Assembly (NCBI RefSeq): GCF_000348725.1
Contig: NC_020813.1
Coordinates: 558,001 to 622,000, forward strand
Origin: Pseudobdellovibrio exovorus JSS
GTDB lineage: Bacteria; Bdellovibrionota; Bdellovibrionia; Bdellovibrionales; Bdellovibrionaceae
Reading direction: 5' to 3'
Length of the DNA: 64,000 bases
Positions 24,815 through 32,505 of the stretch are shown here, one piece after another; the first letter of the stretch is position 1; every line of letters begins with the position of its first letter. Under the pieces are notes generated by a model, which saw only the letters and a list, made by a program, of their open reading frames with translations, was not told the origin of the DNA and did not search any database. The position numbers and the translations under genes are program-made.

Positions 24815-24926
24815 CTTGCAGTTTGTTATCGCCATAGGTCGGGTTCAAGAAAACGATTCTCTTTCTTGCGGACTTCAATTAATTAATCTGGCGCCTATTA
24901 AATAAAAACTTAAACAGGAGATTGTA

Positions 24927-25937
24927 ATGAAAAAAATGATGATGGCTTTCGTGCTAAGTCAGTTTGTGGCAACGGCAGTTATGGCACAGACAACAGTGAT
25001 TAAATGGGTAGGACAGTTACCAATAGAACAGTTGGGACCTGTCGTCGAGAAATTTAACACTCAATATAGTGAAGCTTATGGTTTTAAAGTTGAGTACAAA
25101 TACGATGACAAAGTTATCGCTGAATACCTAACTGGCAACACTGCTGCTGGTTACGATTTAGTACATATGAAAGATGGCGACATGCTGAACACTGTCGCTT
25201 TAAAAGGTGCGACAACGCCACTGGATTTAAACACAGCTAAAAGCTGGCCAGTACAACTCAAAGACGCGCAAAACCGCTGGGTGGCTTTCTTGAAACGTAC
25301 TCGTATCATTTATTATGATTCAACACGCGTTAAGCCTGAAGAAGTAGCTACGTATGAGTCTTTGGGTGATGCTAAATTCAAAGACCAACTTTGCTTAAGA
25401 CAGAAGAAAGCACAATACACTATAGGTTTACACTCATTCTTCTTGGGAGTTTGGGGAGAACAGAAAACAGCACAAGTTCTTAAAGAATGGGCTGTTAATA
25501 GTGAAAATATCCCTTTGATTGAAAAGGACTTAGATGGTGTTATCGCGGCTATCGAAGCTGGTACATGCGCTGTTGGTGTTGCGAATACATATTACTACAC
25601 ACGTCATTTAGCAGCTAAACCAAACTCTATTGTTAAACCTGTAGTTCCTAACGCAAATGGCGTTGGAGCTCACGTCAATGTAGATGGGGTAGCTTTGGTG
25701 GGAACATCTGCGCACAAAGCGGAAGTAAATACATTTGTAAGTTGGTTGTTAACAGAAGAAGCTCAATTGTTACTAAGCGATATTACGGGAAAGCATCCTG
25801 CTAACCCAGAAGTACGTTCGGCTAAATTGGATGCTATCTTTGGCCAGTTCTTTGATAACAATACATTTGATTTAAATAACATTACTGATTTAAAAGTAAG
25901 AGCTCTTGAAATTGCGACAGAGCAAGGTTTGAAATAA
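24927..25937 (+). CDS. Fe(3+)-type ABC substrate-binding protein (FbpA/FutA-like)
   Basis: The 336-residue protein has a signal peptide (MAFVLSQFVATAVMAQ) and the fold pattern of iron-binding periplasmic proteins: RTRIIYYDSTRVKPEEVATY, an IEAGTCAVGVANTYYYTRHL segment and HVNVDGVALVG. The Tyr run in NTYYYTRHL is where FbpA and FutA proteins place iron-ligand tyrosines. Two cysteines may form a disulfide. No permease or ATPase is adjacent, so transport partners are elsewhere or it works with the genes downstream. The PepSY gene starts two bases after its stop. AGGAG precedes the ATG. Confidence 0.85.
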   Translation: MKKMMMAFVLSQFVATAVMAQTTVIKWVGQLPIEQLGPVVEKFNTQYSEAYGFKVEYKYDDKVIAEYLTGNTAAGYDLVHMKDGDMLNTVALKGATTPLDLNTAKSWPVQLKDAQNRWVAFLKRTRIIYYDSTRVKPEEVATYESLGDAKFKDQLCLRQKKAQYTIGLHSFFLGVWGEQKTAQVLKEWAVNSENIPLIEKDLDGVIAAIEAGTCAVGVANTYYYTRHLAAKPNSIVKPVVPNANGVGAHVNVDGVALVGTSAHKAEVNTFVSWLLTEEAQLLLSDITGKHPANPEVRSAKLDAIFGQFFDNNTFDLNNITDLKVRALEIATEQGLK

Positions 25938-25939
25938 GT

Positions 25940-26437
25940 ATGAATCGATTTTTTCGGAAATGGCATCGCTGGATCTCGATAGTGATTGCTATCCCGTTTA
26001 CAGTGACTTTAATTACTGGGCTTGTAATGGCGACCCGAGGTTTTAATACTTGGGTTCAGCCGGATTATCCTAAGTTTAAAGCCGAGTTAAAACTTAACTT
26101 TGATGACATTCTGAAAATCGCACAAGAAGTTCCCGAAGCTAAAATTCAAAGTTGGAAGGACGTTTCGCAAATAGATGTGCGTCCGGCCAATGCCAATATC
26201 AGAGTTCGTTCTAAACATGATATGTGGGAAGTGCAGATCAACGGAGAAACGGGTGAAATCACCAGTTCGGCACCACGCCGTCAATCGTTTTTAGTTTCTT
26301 TACATGAGGGGACCTATTTTGGTCCTTTCGTGCGTTACGGTATATTTTTCCCAAGTTCCTTGGGTGTTCTTTTTTTAATGATTTCTGGTATCTACCTGAT
26401 TTTCAAACACTATAAGACAAAACTGTCGAAGAGATAA
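25940..26437 (+). CDS. PepSY-associated membrane protein
   Basis: The 165-residue protein has an N-terminal helix with KWHRWISIVIAIPFTVTLIT and a C-terminal helix after LHEGTYFGPFVRYG (SLGVLFLMISGIYLIF). The periplasmic part contains VQINGETGEITSSAPRR. This two-helix plan with paired His matches PepSY_TM proteins, many of which are induced by iron starvation or reduce ferric siderophores (PiuB-, FoxB- and FpvG-type). It is coupled to the upstream binding-protein gene by a two-base gap and to the ligase downstream by one base. A role in iron handling is therefore likely but inferred. Confidence 0.8.
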   Translation: MNRFFRKWHRWISIVIAIPFTVTLITGLVMATRGFNTWVQPDYPKFKAELKLNFDDILKIAQEVPEAKIQSWKDVSQIDVRPANANIRVRSKHDMWEVQINGETGEITSSAPRRQSFLVSLHEGTYFGPFVRYGIFFPSSLGVLFLMISGIYLIFKHYKTKLSKR

Positions 26438-26438
26438 T

Positions 26439-27545
26439 ATGCTATCTTCAATCGCCTCAGAAAAAAAACAAAGTCTTTCAAAGCAATTCCGCTTTGGAAT
26501 TGAAACTGAATATCTATTAGTCTCGCTGCCAGATTATAAGCCGCTATGGCATAAGGACTTATCTTTCTCGCAATTAAATGACATTTTTGAATCTATTTCT
26601 TTAGAAGATGTTCCCAGCTGTGTTGGATTAGAACTCGAGCCTCCGCAAACAAAGCTCATGCCATTTGTTGTGGAAGGTTACCATTTACCGGATATGGATT
26701 TTCAAGCGAAAGAGATTTTGCCCAAAGGTGTAGAAATTCGCACGCCTGTCTGTGACAGTATTGAACATGCTTTGAAAACTCATAAGATTCTATTTCACCG
26801 ATTAAAAGATGCTTTGAACAGCAGGCAGTTACAACTGGTGTGCTTATCCCATCATCCGTTAGAGTCTAAATTCAGTGGTCCACAAAACAAAAGACGTCAT
26901 GATTACTGGCAGTGGTCTATGGAAGTGATGACGACTTACGGACCTGATATCAATGTTGGTATTCCTCAAGAAATTGTCGATCAAATCAACATGGACGATT
27001 TTAATGCTAAAATAAATTATTATAGCCCTGCTTTGTCGGCACTTTCGGTGGCTTCGCCTTTCTGTGAAGGCCAAGCATGGCAATACGCACAAGGGAAATA
27101 CGGTAAAAGCTTCCGTATGCATAAGCGAAGCTATATTGCTCCTCCGATAGAGATTCATTTAGACGAAAATAATCGTTTTGAGTTTAAAGTATTTGATATG
27201 CCGACTTCGTTGGTCGAATTAGATGCGCAGATACTGTGTTTTCTTATTCTTTTATTAAATGAAAATTTAACGGGAAGATCGACTCATCAAACTCGGATTT
27301 ATGAATTAGGTCAGGTGGCTCAAAAAGGATTACAAGCAGAAGGTATTAGTGAAAAGCTAACTGAGTTTTTTGCCAATGCTGAATCTTTATTGACGTCTTG
27401 GGGCTTTGCTGCGGATTCTTTAAAGGTGCTTAAGCAGCGCCATGAAGCAGGAGTGACTCCTGCTGATGAGATGCTGAAGTTATACCATCAGAATGTATCC
27501 CTTACTGATATTTTAAAAACTCGAAGTCAGTTTGTATTTGAATGA
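26439..27545 (+). CDS. GCS2-family carboxylate-amine ligase (glutamate-cysteine ligase-like)
   Basis: The 368-residue protein contains FRFGIETEYLLVSLPDY near the N-terminus, the E-x-E motif with which GCS2 ligases bind the nucleotide metals. Later come VGLELEPPQTKLMPF and LPKGVEIRTPVCDS (acidic metal ligands) and NRFEFKVFDMPTSLVELDA. Family members join a carboxylate, often glutamate, to an amine with ATP. The substrate is unknown. Its position, one base after the PepSY gene and overlapping the Mur-type ligase by four bases, implies the two ligases act in one pathway. Confidence 0.8.
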   Translation: MLSSIASEKKQSLSKQFRFGIETEYLLVSLPDYKPLWHKDLSFSQLNDIFESISLEDVPSCVGLELEPPQTKLMPFVVEGYHLPDMDFQAKEILPKGVEIRTPVCDSIEHALKTHKILFHRLKDALNSRQLQLVCLSHHPLESKFSGPQNKRRHDYWQWSMEVMTTYGPDINVGIPQEIVDQINMDDFNAKINYYSPALSALSVASPFCEGQAWQYAQGKYGKSFRMHKRSYIAPPIEIHLDENNRFEFKVFDMPTSLVELDAQILCFLILLLNENLTGRSTHQTRIYELGQVAQKGLQAEGISEKLTEFFANAESLLTSWGFAADSLKVLKQRHEAGVTPADEMLKLYHQNVSLTDILKTRSQFVFE

Positions 27546-28900
27546 TTCCAACGTCTCTTGAACGCATTCAAACTGATTTTAATCTTCTGACAGAAGGGGA
27601 TTGGTTTGTTCCTGTTACTTTAAAAGGTGTAGATCAGCACTTTCTTTTGGAAAAGGCCGTCCGCAAAAATATCAGCGGATTCAGCTATGCTACAGGTTAT
27701 GAGCTGCCAGCTTCTGTTAAAGGCGTTGTTAGTAGCGAGCAAAAAGATTTACGTCAGATGCTCTTTGCATTGGCGACACGCCGTCGGCATGAGTTGGATA
27801 TTCACTCCGCTGTGATTACTGGCAGTGCGGGAAAGACAACAGTTAAAGAAATTTTGGGTCATATTCTAACTGTTTGGAATAAAGAGTCTACGCACTTTTC
27901 TGTGGCGAACCAAAATACAAAAGTGGCTTTGGCGACTCAAATATTAAGACTGCCGAAAACAGTAAAGCATGCCGTATTCGAGGTCGGAGCACGTCGTACC
28001 GATGACTTTGAAATCCCGTTGGGGTTTTTGCAGCCGACTGTTGCTGTTTTATTAAATATCGGTGCGGCCCATGTTGGGGAGTTTGGTTCCAAAGCAGCTT
28101 TGATTCAAGAGAAGTTATCCGTTCTAAAATCAGAATCGCTTAAAATCGCCGTGGTGAATGGTGATCAAGATGAAATTTTGAATGCGGCTCGTAGATCAGG
28201 TAAGTCATATAAGTCATTTGGTTATGCTGCTCACAATGATGTGCAAATTCTTACAGATACAGAATGTGATTCTATCACATTAAGAATAGCACAAAAAATC
28301 TATTCGTTTAAGCTGGCTGCGGATATGCCCAATATACAAATGAATATGGCGGCAGCTATTGCTGTAGCTTTTTACTGGGATATTCCTTTAGAAATTATTC
28401 AAGAGGGCCTGTCTAGTTTTCACGGCGTGAATCGAAGATTTGAAAAACGTCAGGGCATTATGGGGCAAGAGGTGATCGATGACGCTTTTAATGCCAGCCC
28501 CGAAAGTATGTGTCTCGGTTTAAAAAGACTATCTGAAATCCAGAACCAACGTCGAACTTTATTGATCTTAGGGTCGATGTTAGAACTGGGGGATGACGCC
28601 ATAAAAGAACATATACAAGTTGGCGAATTCATTGCCTCTATTTTTTCAGATGAAATACGTCATCATAGAATCAATCTACTTTTAATTGGTGAAGAGGCGA
28701 AAGCAATAGCGTCCTCTTCCGTAGAACTGGCTCAGAAATGCCATTGGCTGCCTCATGTGGATGAGGCTTTGGCGTATGTACAGTCCCATCAAGATCAGTA
28801 CGAACTGATTTATTTGAAGGCGTCTAAGTCGATCAATTTAATAAAATTATTAGATATACTCGTGGCTGACTCATCAGACAAATTGTCGAGTGTAAGATAA
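27542..28900 (+). CDS. MurF-like Mur-family ligase
   Basis: The 452-residue protein has the Mur ligase P-loop VITGSAGKTTVKEILGHIL, then SVANQNTKVALATQIL, VFEVGARRTDDF, LLNIGAAHVGEFGS (central-domain metal sites) and GVNRRFEKRQGIMGQEVID with DDAFNASPESM, the MurF C-terminal signature. MurF adds D-Ala-D-Ala to UDP-MurNAc-tripeptide. This copy sits outside any division/cell-wall cluster, lacks the normal MurF N-terminal UDP-binding part in recognisable form, and is coupled by ATGA overlap to a GCS2 ligase. It may be a repurposed peptide ligase, not the housekeeping enzyme. Confidence 0.82.
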   Translation: MIPTSLERIQTDFNLLTEGDWFVPVTLKGVDQHFLLEKAVRKNISGFSYATGYELPASVKGVVSSEQKDLRQMLFALATRRRHELDIHSAVITGSAGKTTVKEILGHILTVWNKESTHFSVANQNTKVALATQILRLPKTVKHAVFEVGARRTDDFEIPLGFLQPTVAVLLNIGAAHVGEFGSKAALIQEKLSVLKSESLKIAVVNGDQDEILNAARRSGKSYKSFGYAAHNDVQILTDTECDSITLRIAQKIYSFKLAADMPNIQMNMAAAIAVAFYWDIPLEIIQEGLSSFHGVNRRFEKRQGIMGQEVIDDAFNASPESMCLGLKRLSEIQNQRRTLLILGSMLELGDDAIKEHIQVGEFIASIFSDEIRHHRINLLLIGEEAKAIASSSVELAQKCHWLPHVDEALAYVQSHQDQYELIYLKASKSINLIKLLDILVADSSDKLSSVR

Positions 28901-28923
28901 ATAGATCTGCTGTTTAAAAACAC

Positions 28924-29726
28924 TCATTTAGTTTTAATCCACTCTTTTGTCGTGCGCTTTTCTTGTAAGTCCCCATCACGGAACAGAGCCAAAGTGCCGG
29001 GTTGTAGCGTTTCCCAAGCTTCATTGTCTGTAAGGGGGATCGTGGCAATTACGGCCACTTTGTCATTTGCTGTTGTGACATCCTTGAAGTCCACGGTCAA
29101 GTCTTGGTCTTTTAGGCGTGCCTGCGTGAACGGAGCTTTGCGAACAATGTAGCTGAGCTTTGTAGAGCAGTGACAGATCAGAAAATTTCCATTTGAAAAA
29201 AGAAAATTGACCTCACCTTGAGACGCCAACTCCAAGGCGAGTGAATGGATGTAATCAAACAAAGAGTTTTCATCGGGATAGGACGAGCCGAATCTCTTGC
29301 GAAGACTTTGCATAATCCAGCAAAAGATTCTTTCACTATCGGTATTTCCTACTGGAATAAAAGAGCCATCGAATTCAGGTTGGAAATTTTCTAGATTTCC
29401 ATTGTGAGCAAAAACCCAATAGTGCCCCCACATTTCACGTTGGAAAGGATGCGTGTTTTCCAAAGACACCACGCCTTGGGTGGCTTTACGGATATGGGCA
29501 ATCACATTTTGCGATTTAATGGGATAGCTTTTTACAAACTCCGCGATGGCAGATGTGGCCGAAGGCTGTGGGTCTAAAAACTGACGAACTCCTTTATTTT
29601 CGAAGAATGCGATACCCCAGCCATCAGAGTGGACGTCGGTTTTAAACCGCCACGGGACTGAAAGCCTGTAAAAGAAAAACAGATATCCGTAGGGGTGTTA
29701 CAGTTCATTCCTAGAAGTTGACACAT
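28924..29726 (-). CDS. Class II glutamine amidotransferase (YafJ-like), interrupted by a -1 frameshift
   Basis: Two frames together encode one protein. ATG at 29726 begins [19 protein letters not shown], with Cys2 in the position of the N-terminal nucleophile, and continues to GFQSRGGLK. From there the -1 frame continues [52 protein letters not shown] and [15 protein letters not shown], all classic for this family of Ntn-type amidotransferases. The first frame stops ~22 codons after the junction. The junction is T TTA AAA, so this may be programmed frameshifting, a mutation or a sequencing error. The second frame alone lacks the nucleophile. It converges on the Mur-ligase gene. Confidence 0.85.
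29640..29646 (-). other. Slippery heptamer T TTA AAA at the frame junction of the amidotransferase gene
   Basis: On the minus strand the upstream frame reads GGT TTA AAA CCG. The heptamer T TTA AAA has the X XXY YYZ form for -1 slippage, after which ACC GAC GTC continues the conserved protein. No clear Shine-Dalgarno-like stimulator upstream or strong stem-loop just downstream was found. Confidence 0.6.
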
Positions 29727-29792
29727 AAAAATACCCATTTCGGATTAATAAAGAAGTATTTTTTCATACTCTTCTAGTATATAAAATCAGCT

Positions 29793-31004
29793 ATGAAGTT
29801 GGAATTTCAAAGTGCCCCTAGACCCGCAGATTTAGACCTGTCTCAGTGGATGGACTGGACATGGCAATTGAGAGCTTCGTTAAAAACGAAAGCTGATTTT
29901 GCGTCTTACTTTGAGCTATCTTCAGAAGAAACTCACGCTTTTGAAAAAGGGAGCGAGATTTTCAACGTCCGCGCCACGCCTTATTATGCTTCGTTGGCAT
30001 CTCAAAAGGCGGCTCAAGATCCCATTCGCCGTATATTAATGCCACACGAAAAAGAGTTGTTTGATCCGAGTCAGTCTCAGTTGGATCCATTAGGTGAACG
30101 TAAGGCCAGCAATCATCCGACGTCTCGAATTGTACATCGCTATTCGGATCGGGTTCTTTTTTTGATAACGGATATCTGCAGTGTGTATTGCCGTTATTGC
30201 ACACGCAAACATTTTACTGGAAGTGATCAGGCCTTTGTTAAAAAGAATGAATACGAAGATGCCTTAGCTTATATAAAAAAAACAACAGGAATACGAGAAG
30301 TCATTCTTTCTGGCGGAGACCCTTTAACTGTTTCTGACGGACAGTTAGAACGGGTATTACACGATCTGCGATCCATTGATCATGTTGAAATTATTCGTAT
30401 TGGAAGTCGCATGCCAGTGGTGGCTCCGATGCGAATGACAGATGATCTGGTTCGTATTATTAAAAAACATAAACCAGTATTTTTGATGACACATTTCAAC
30501 CATCCGCGCGAACTGACACAGGAAGCGGTAGAGGCTCTTGACCGCGTTGTGGATAATGGCATTCCGGTCATGAATCAGATGGTATTATTGAATGGGGTCA
30601 ATAACCATGCGGCCATCGTACAAGCCCTTTCTCGTCGATTATTGTTCTTGCGGGTTAAACCTTACTATATGTTTCAATGTGACCCTTCGATTGGAACGGA
30701 TTACTTGCGCACTACGATTGAAGACTCGTTAGAAATCCAAAAAGAACTGTGGGGACATCTTTCTGGATTGGCGATGCCGAACCTTTCTGTGGATATTCCT
30801 AATGGTGGTGGTAAGGTCTACTATTCTCCACAATTTGAGACAGAGGTCAGTGCACAAGGACGTAAATTCACAGGATGGGATGGCGTGCAGGCGGAATATA
30901 TTAATCCCGATCCGACCAGTATTATCAAACCGCTAGATTACGAATTGTATTTAGACGAGTGGAATCATTTGCGAGCTTCAAAAAATCAATTAAATCGTGA
31001 GTAG
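29793..31004 (+). CDS. kamA: KamA-family lysine 2,3-aminomutase (radical SAM)
   Basis: The 403-residue protein contains CSVYCRYCTRKH (Cys129, Cys133, Cys136), the CxxxCxxC cluster of radical-SAM enzymes. REVILSGGDPLTVSD and the PLP-lysine motif VDIPNGGGKVYY follow, typical of lysine 2,3-aminomutases, which convert L-lysine to beta-lysine. It is longer than EpmB (~340), so it is closer to catabolic or antibiotic-type KamA. No epmA or efp is beside it, so a tRNA/EF-P role is not shown. It is divergent from the amidotransferase with 66 bases between the starts. Confidence 0.92.
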   Translation: MKLEFQSAPRPADLDLSQWMDWTWQLRASLKTKADFASYFELSSEETHAFEKGSEIFNVRATPYYASLASQKAAQDPIRRILMPHEKELFDPSQSQLDPLGERKASNHPTSRIVHRYSDRVLFLITDICSVYCRYCTRKHFTGSDQAFVKKNEYEDALAYIKKTTGIREVILSGGDPLTVSDGQLERVLHDLRSIDHVEIIRIGSRMPVVAPMRMTDDLVRIIKKHKPVFLMTHFNHPRELTQEAVEALDRVVDNGIPVMNQMVLLNGVNNHAAIVQALSRRLLFLRVKPYYMFQCDPSIGTDYLRTTIEDSLEIQKELWGHLSGLAMPNLSVDIPNGGGKVYYSPQFETEVSAQGRKFTGWDGVQAEYINPDPTSIIKPLDYELYLDEWNHLRASKNQLNRE

Positions 31005-31014
31005 ATATTAAGAT

Positions 31015-31920
31015 TTATTTCAAAGCATTTAAAACCAGAGCCAATAAAACCAGAATAGCTCCCACCAGTTGCAATCCACTCAGTTGTTCATTTAATAGCA
31101 AGGCGGCTGCTACAGCGGCAACAACCGGCTCAATCATGGCAATAATAGAGGCTTTAGAACTCGAAAGCTTTTGGATGCCTGTTAGGAAAAGAGCCAAGGG
31201 TGCAATTGTTGAAATTAAAGCGATCCCCGAAATAATAAGGAACTGTTCTGCAGTAAAAGTAGAGATTTTACCAAAGTCAGGTCGATGAAAAATACAAAGA
31301 GCAATGGTCGCAAAGACGATCACGTAAAAGCTCGAGGTAATGGGCGAGATCTCTTTTTGGTAGCGTCCGCTGACCAGCACGTAAACCGCGTAAGACAGGG
31401 CCGCAGCTAATGCAAACATAACGGCGATCGCCGAGTTTATGATTAAAGGGCCCCATAACAATATGCCTAAGCCCACACAGGCAATCGACAGACTGATCCA
31501 TTGCCGTATGCTGAGCCGCTCTTTAAAGATAAAGTGGGCTCCTAGGTTAACGAGCACGGGAAAAGTAAAAAGTAATAAGGCGGCTAAGGGAACCGAGATA
31601 CCCTCGATGGCTTTAAAGTAGAACGTCGAAAAAACAGCGTAGCCTAAAATACCAAGCCCCGCGCAAACAAAGAATTGATTTTTACTGATCCGCAGAAGCT
31701 GTGGTTTAAAAAGCAATAGACCAATCCCCATAAGGAGCGAAGCTAAAATAAAGCGGAAACTTAAAAGTTCTCCTACGCTCAGCCCACTTTGGAAGGCTAA
31801 GCGGCCAAAGATACCAAGAAAGCCAAATCCCGCGCCGGCTAATAAAACGCATATAAAACCCAATAGCTGCTGGCGCGCTACTAAGTTGGTAGGGGGTGAT
31901 GGTGACAAATCTAAGCTCAT
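31015..31920 (-). CDS. EamA/DMT-family transporter
   Basis: The 301-residue protein has ten predicted membrane helices in two similar halves, each beginning with an EamA-type segment (LLGFICVLLAGAGFGFLGIF; NSAIAVMFALAAALSYAVYV). The end is GLQLVGAILVLLALVLNALK. The family exports amino acids, metabolites or drugs across the inner membrane. No substrate can be assigned. It converges on kamA (10-base gap), which is no evidence of shared function. Confidence 0.85.
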   Translation of the reverse strand: MSLDLSPSPPTNLVARQQLLGFICVLLAGAGFGFLGIFGRLAFQSGLSVGELLSFRFILASLLMGIGLLLFKPQLLRISKNQFFVCAGLGILGYAVFSTFYFKAIEGISVPLAALLLFTFPVLVNLGAHFIFKERLSIRQWISLSIACVGLGILLWGPLIINSAIAVMFALAAALSYAVYVLVSGRYQKEISPITSSFYVIVFATIALCIFHRPDFGKISTFTAEQFLIISGIALISTIAPLALFLTGIQKLSSSKASIIAMIEPVVAAVAAALLLNEQLSGLQLVGAILVLLALVLNALK

Positions 31921-32025
31921 GTAGAGAGCTAGAATATAACTTTTTCACCTTAATGCAATCTTGACGTAAGAAATCAGAAAAACAGGTTATAAAGCTGTCA
32001 TCGAAAAACAAATAAGGAGTTCTTA

Positions 32026-32469
32026 ATGAAAGCCATAATCGTTTCTATGATCGTTCTTGCTTCCTCTGTATCTGCATTAGCTGTAGAAAATAAAGACCTA
32101 GAATGTACTTTAACTCGTTACACCACGGAAATTGATAGCCAAGGTAAAAAAGTGAACGAGCAGACAATCGGACATGTTCGTCAGCGCTTAGAATGGAGCA
32201 AGGCTACTGATATGAACACTCAAGATAGGCGTTTTGAAATTGATGGAATTGCTTTAAGTGCGAGTTTAAGTTCAGAAAAATGTTGGGATGATGATCGCTT
32301 TGTTGAATGCAATGAGCGTATGTTGTTTCTATCTATCTACAATCGCCAAACTGGTGGAATAACATCTACACATTATAACTTGAATTCAGTTCCTGCCGGC
32401 ACGCAGATGTCGATGACATATCAAAGCCCACAGGGGTATCACACGATTCTGTGCGTGCAAAAATACTAA
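32026..32469 (+). CDS. Small secreted protein of unknown function
   Basis: 147 residues with a signal peptide (IIVSMIVLASSVSALA) and four cysteines in the mature part (LECTLTRY, EKCWDDDRFVEC, TILCVQKY), likely forming two disulfides. The mature portion looks beta-rich. No family recognised. AAGGAG lies at good spacing from the ATG. A perfect stem-loop follows the stop. Confidence 0.6.
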   Translation: MKAIIVSMIVLASSVSALAVENKDLECTLTRYTTEIDSQGKKVNEQTIGHVRQRLEWSKATDMNTQDRRFEIDGIALSASLSSEKCWDDDRFVECNERMLFLSIYNRQTGGITSTHYNLNSVPAGTQMSMTYQSPQGYHTILCVQKY

Positions 32470-32481
32470 AGCTAAATAGCC

Positions 32482-32505
32482 CGAGAAAGTGATTACACTT
32501 TCTCG
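32482..32505. other. Perfect 10-bp stem-loop at a convergent gene junction
   Basis: CGAGAAAGTG (32482-32491), loop ATTA, CACTTTCTCG (32496-32505). It contains the stop codon of the helicase gene in its loop. No T-run follows on either strand, so it may be a rho-assisted end or an mRNA 3'-stabilising hairpin. Confidence 0.6.

Larger units (their letters stand above)
24575..24926. other. 352-base structured intergenic region between rpsD and the iron-type operon
   Basis: No convincing gene is present: a 70-codon frame at 24674-24886 lacks a ribosome-binding site and has random-looking composition. The region must hold the divergent promoters of rpsD and the binding-protein gene, and contains two strong inverted repeats listed separately. 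The last 15 bases (ACAGGAGATTGTA) provide the Shine-Dalgarno of the gene at 24927. Confidence 0.7.

Noticed and set aside
24674-24886. 70-codon frame in the rpsD upstream gap
   Set aside because: No ribosome-binding site, no family-like pattern, and it runs through the strong inverted repeat; best explained as non-coding.
29752-29781. Imperfect inverted repeat before kamA
   Set aside because: Arms differ by a two-base insertion; too weak to call an operator.
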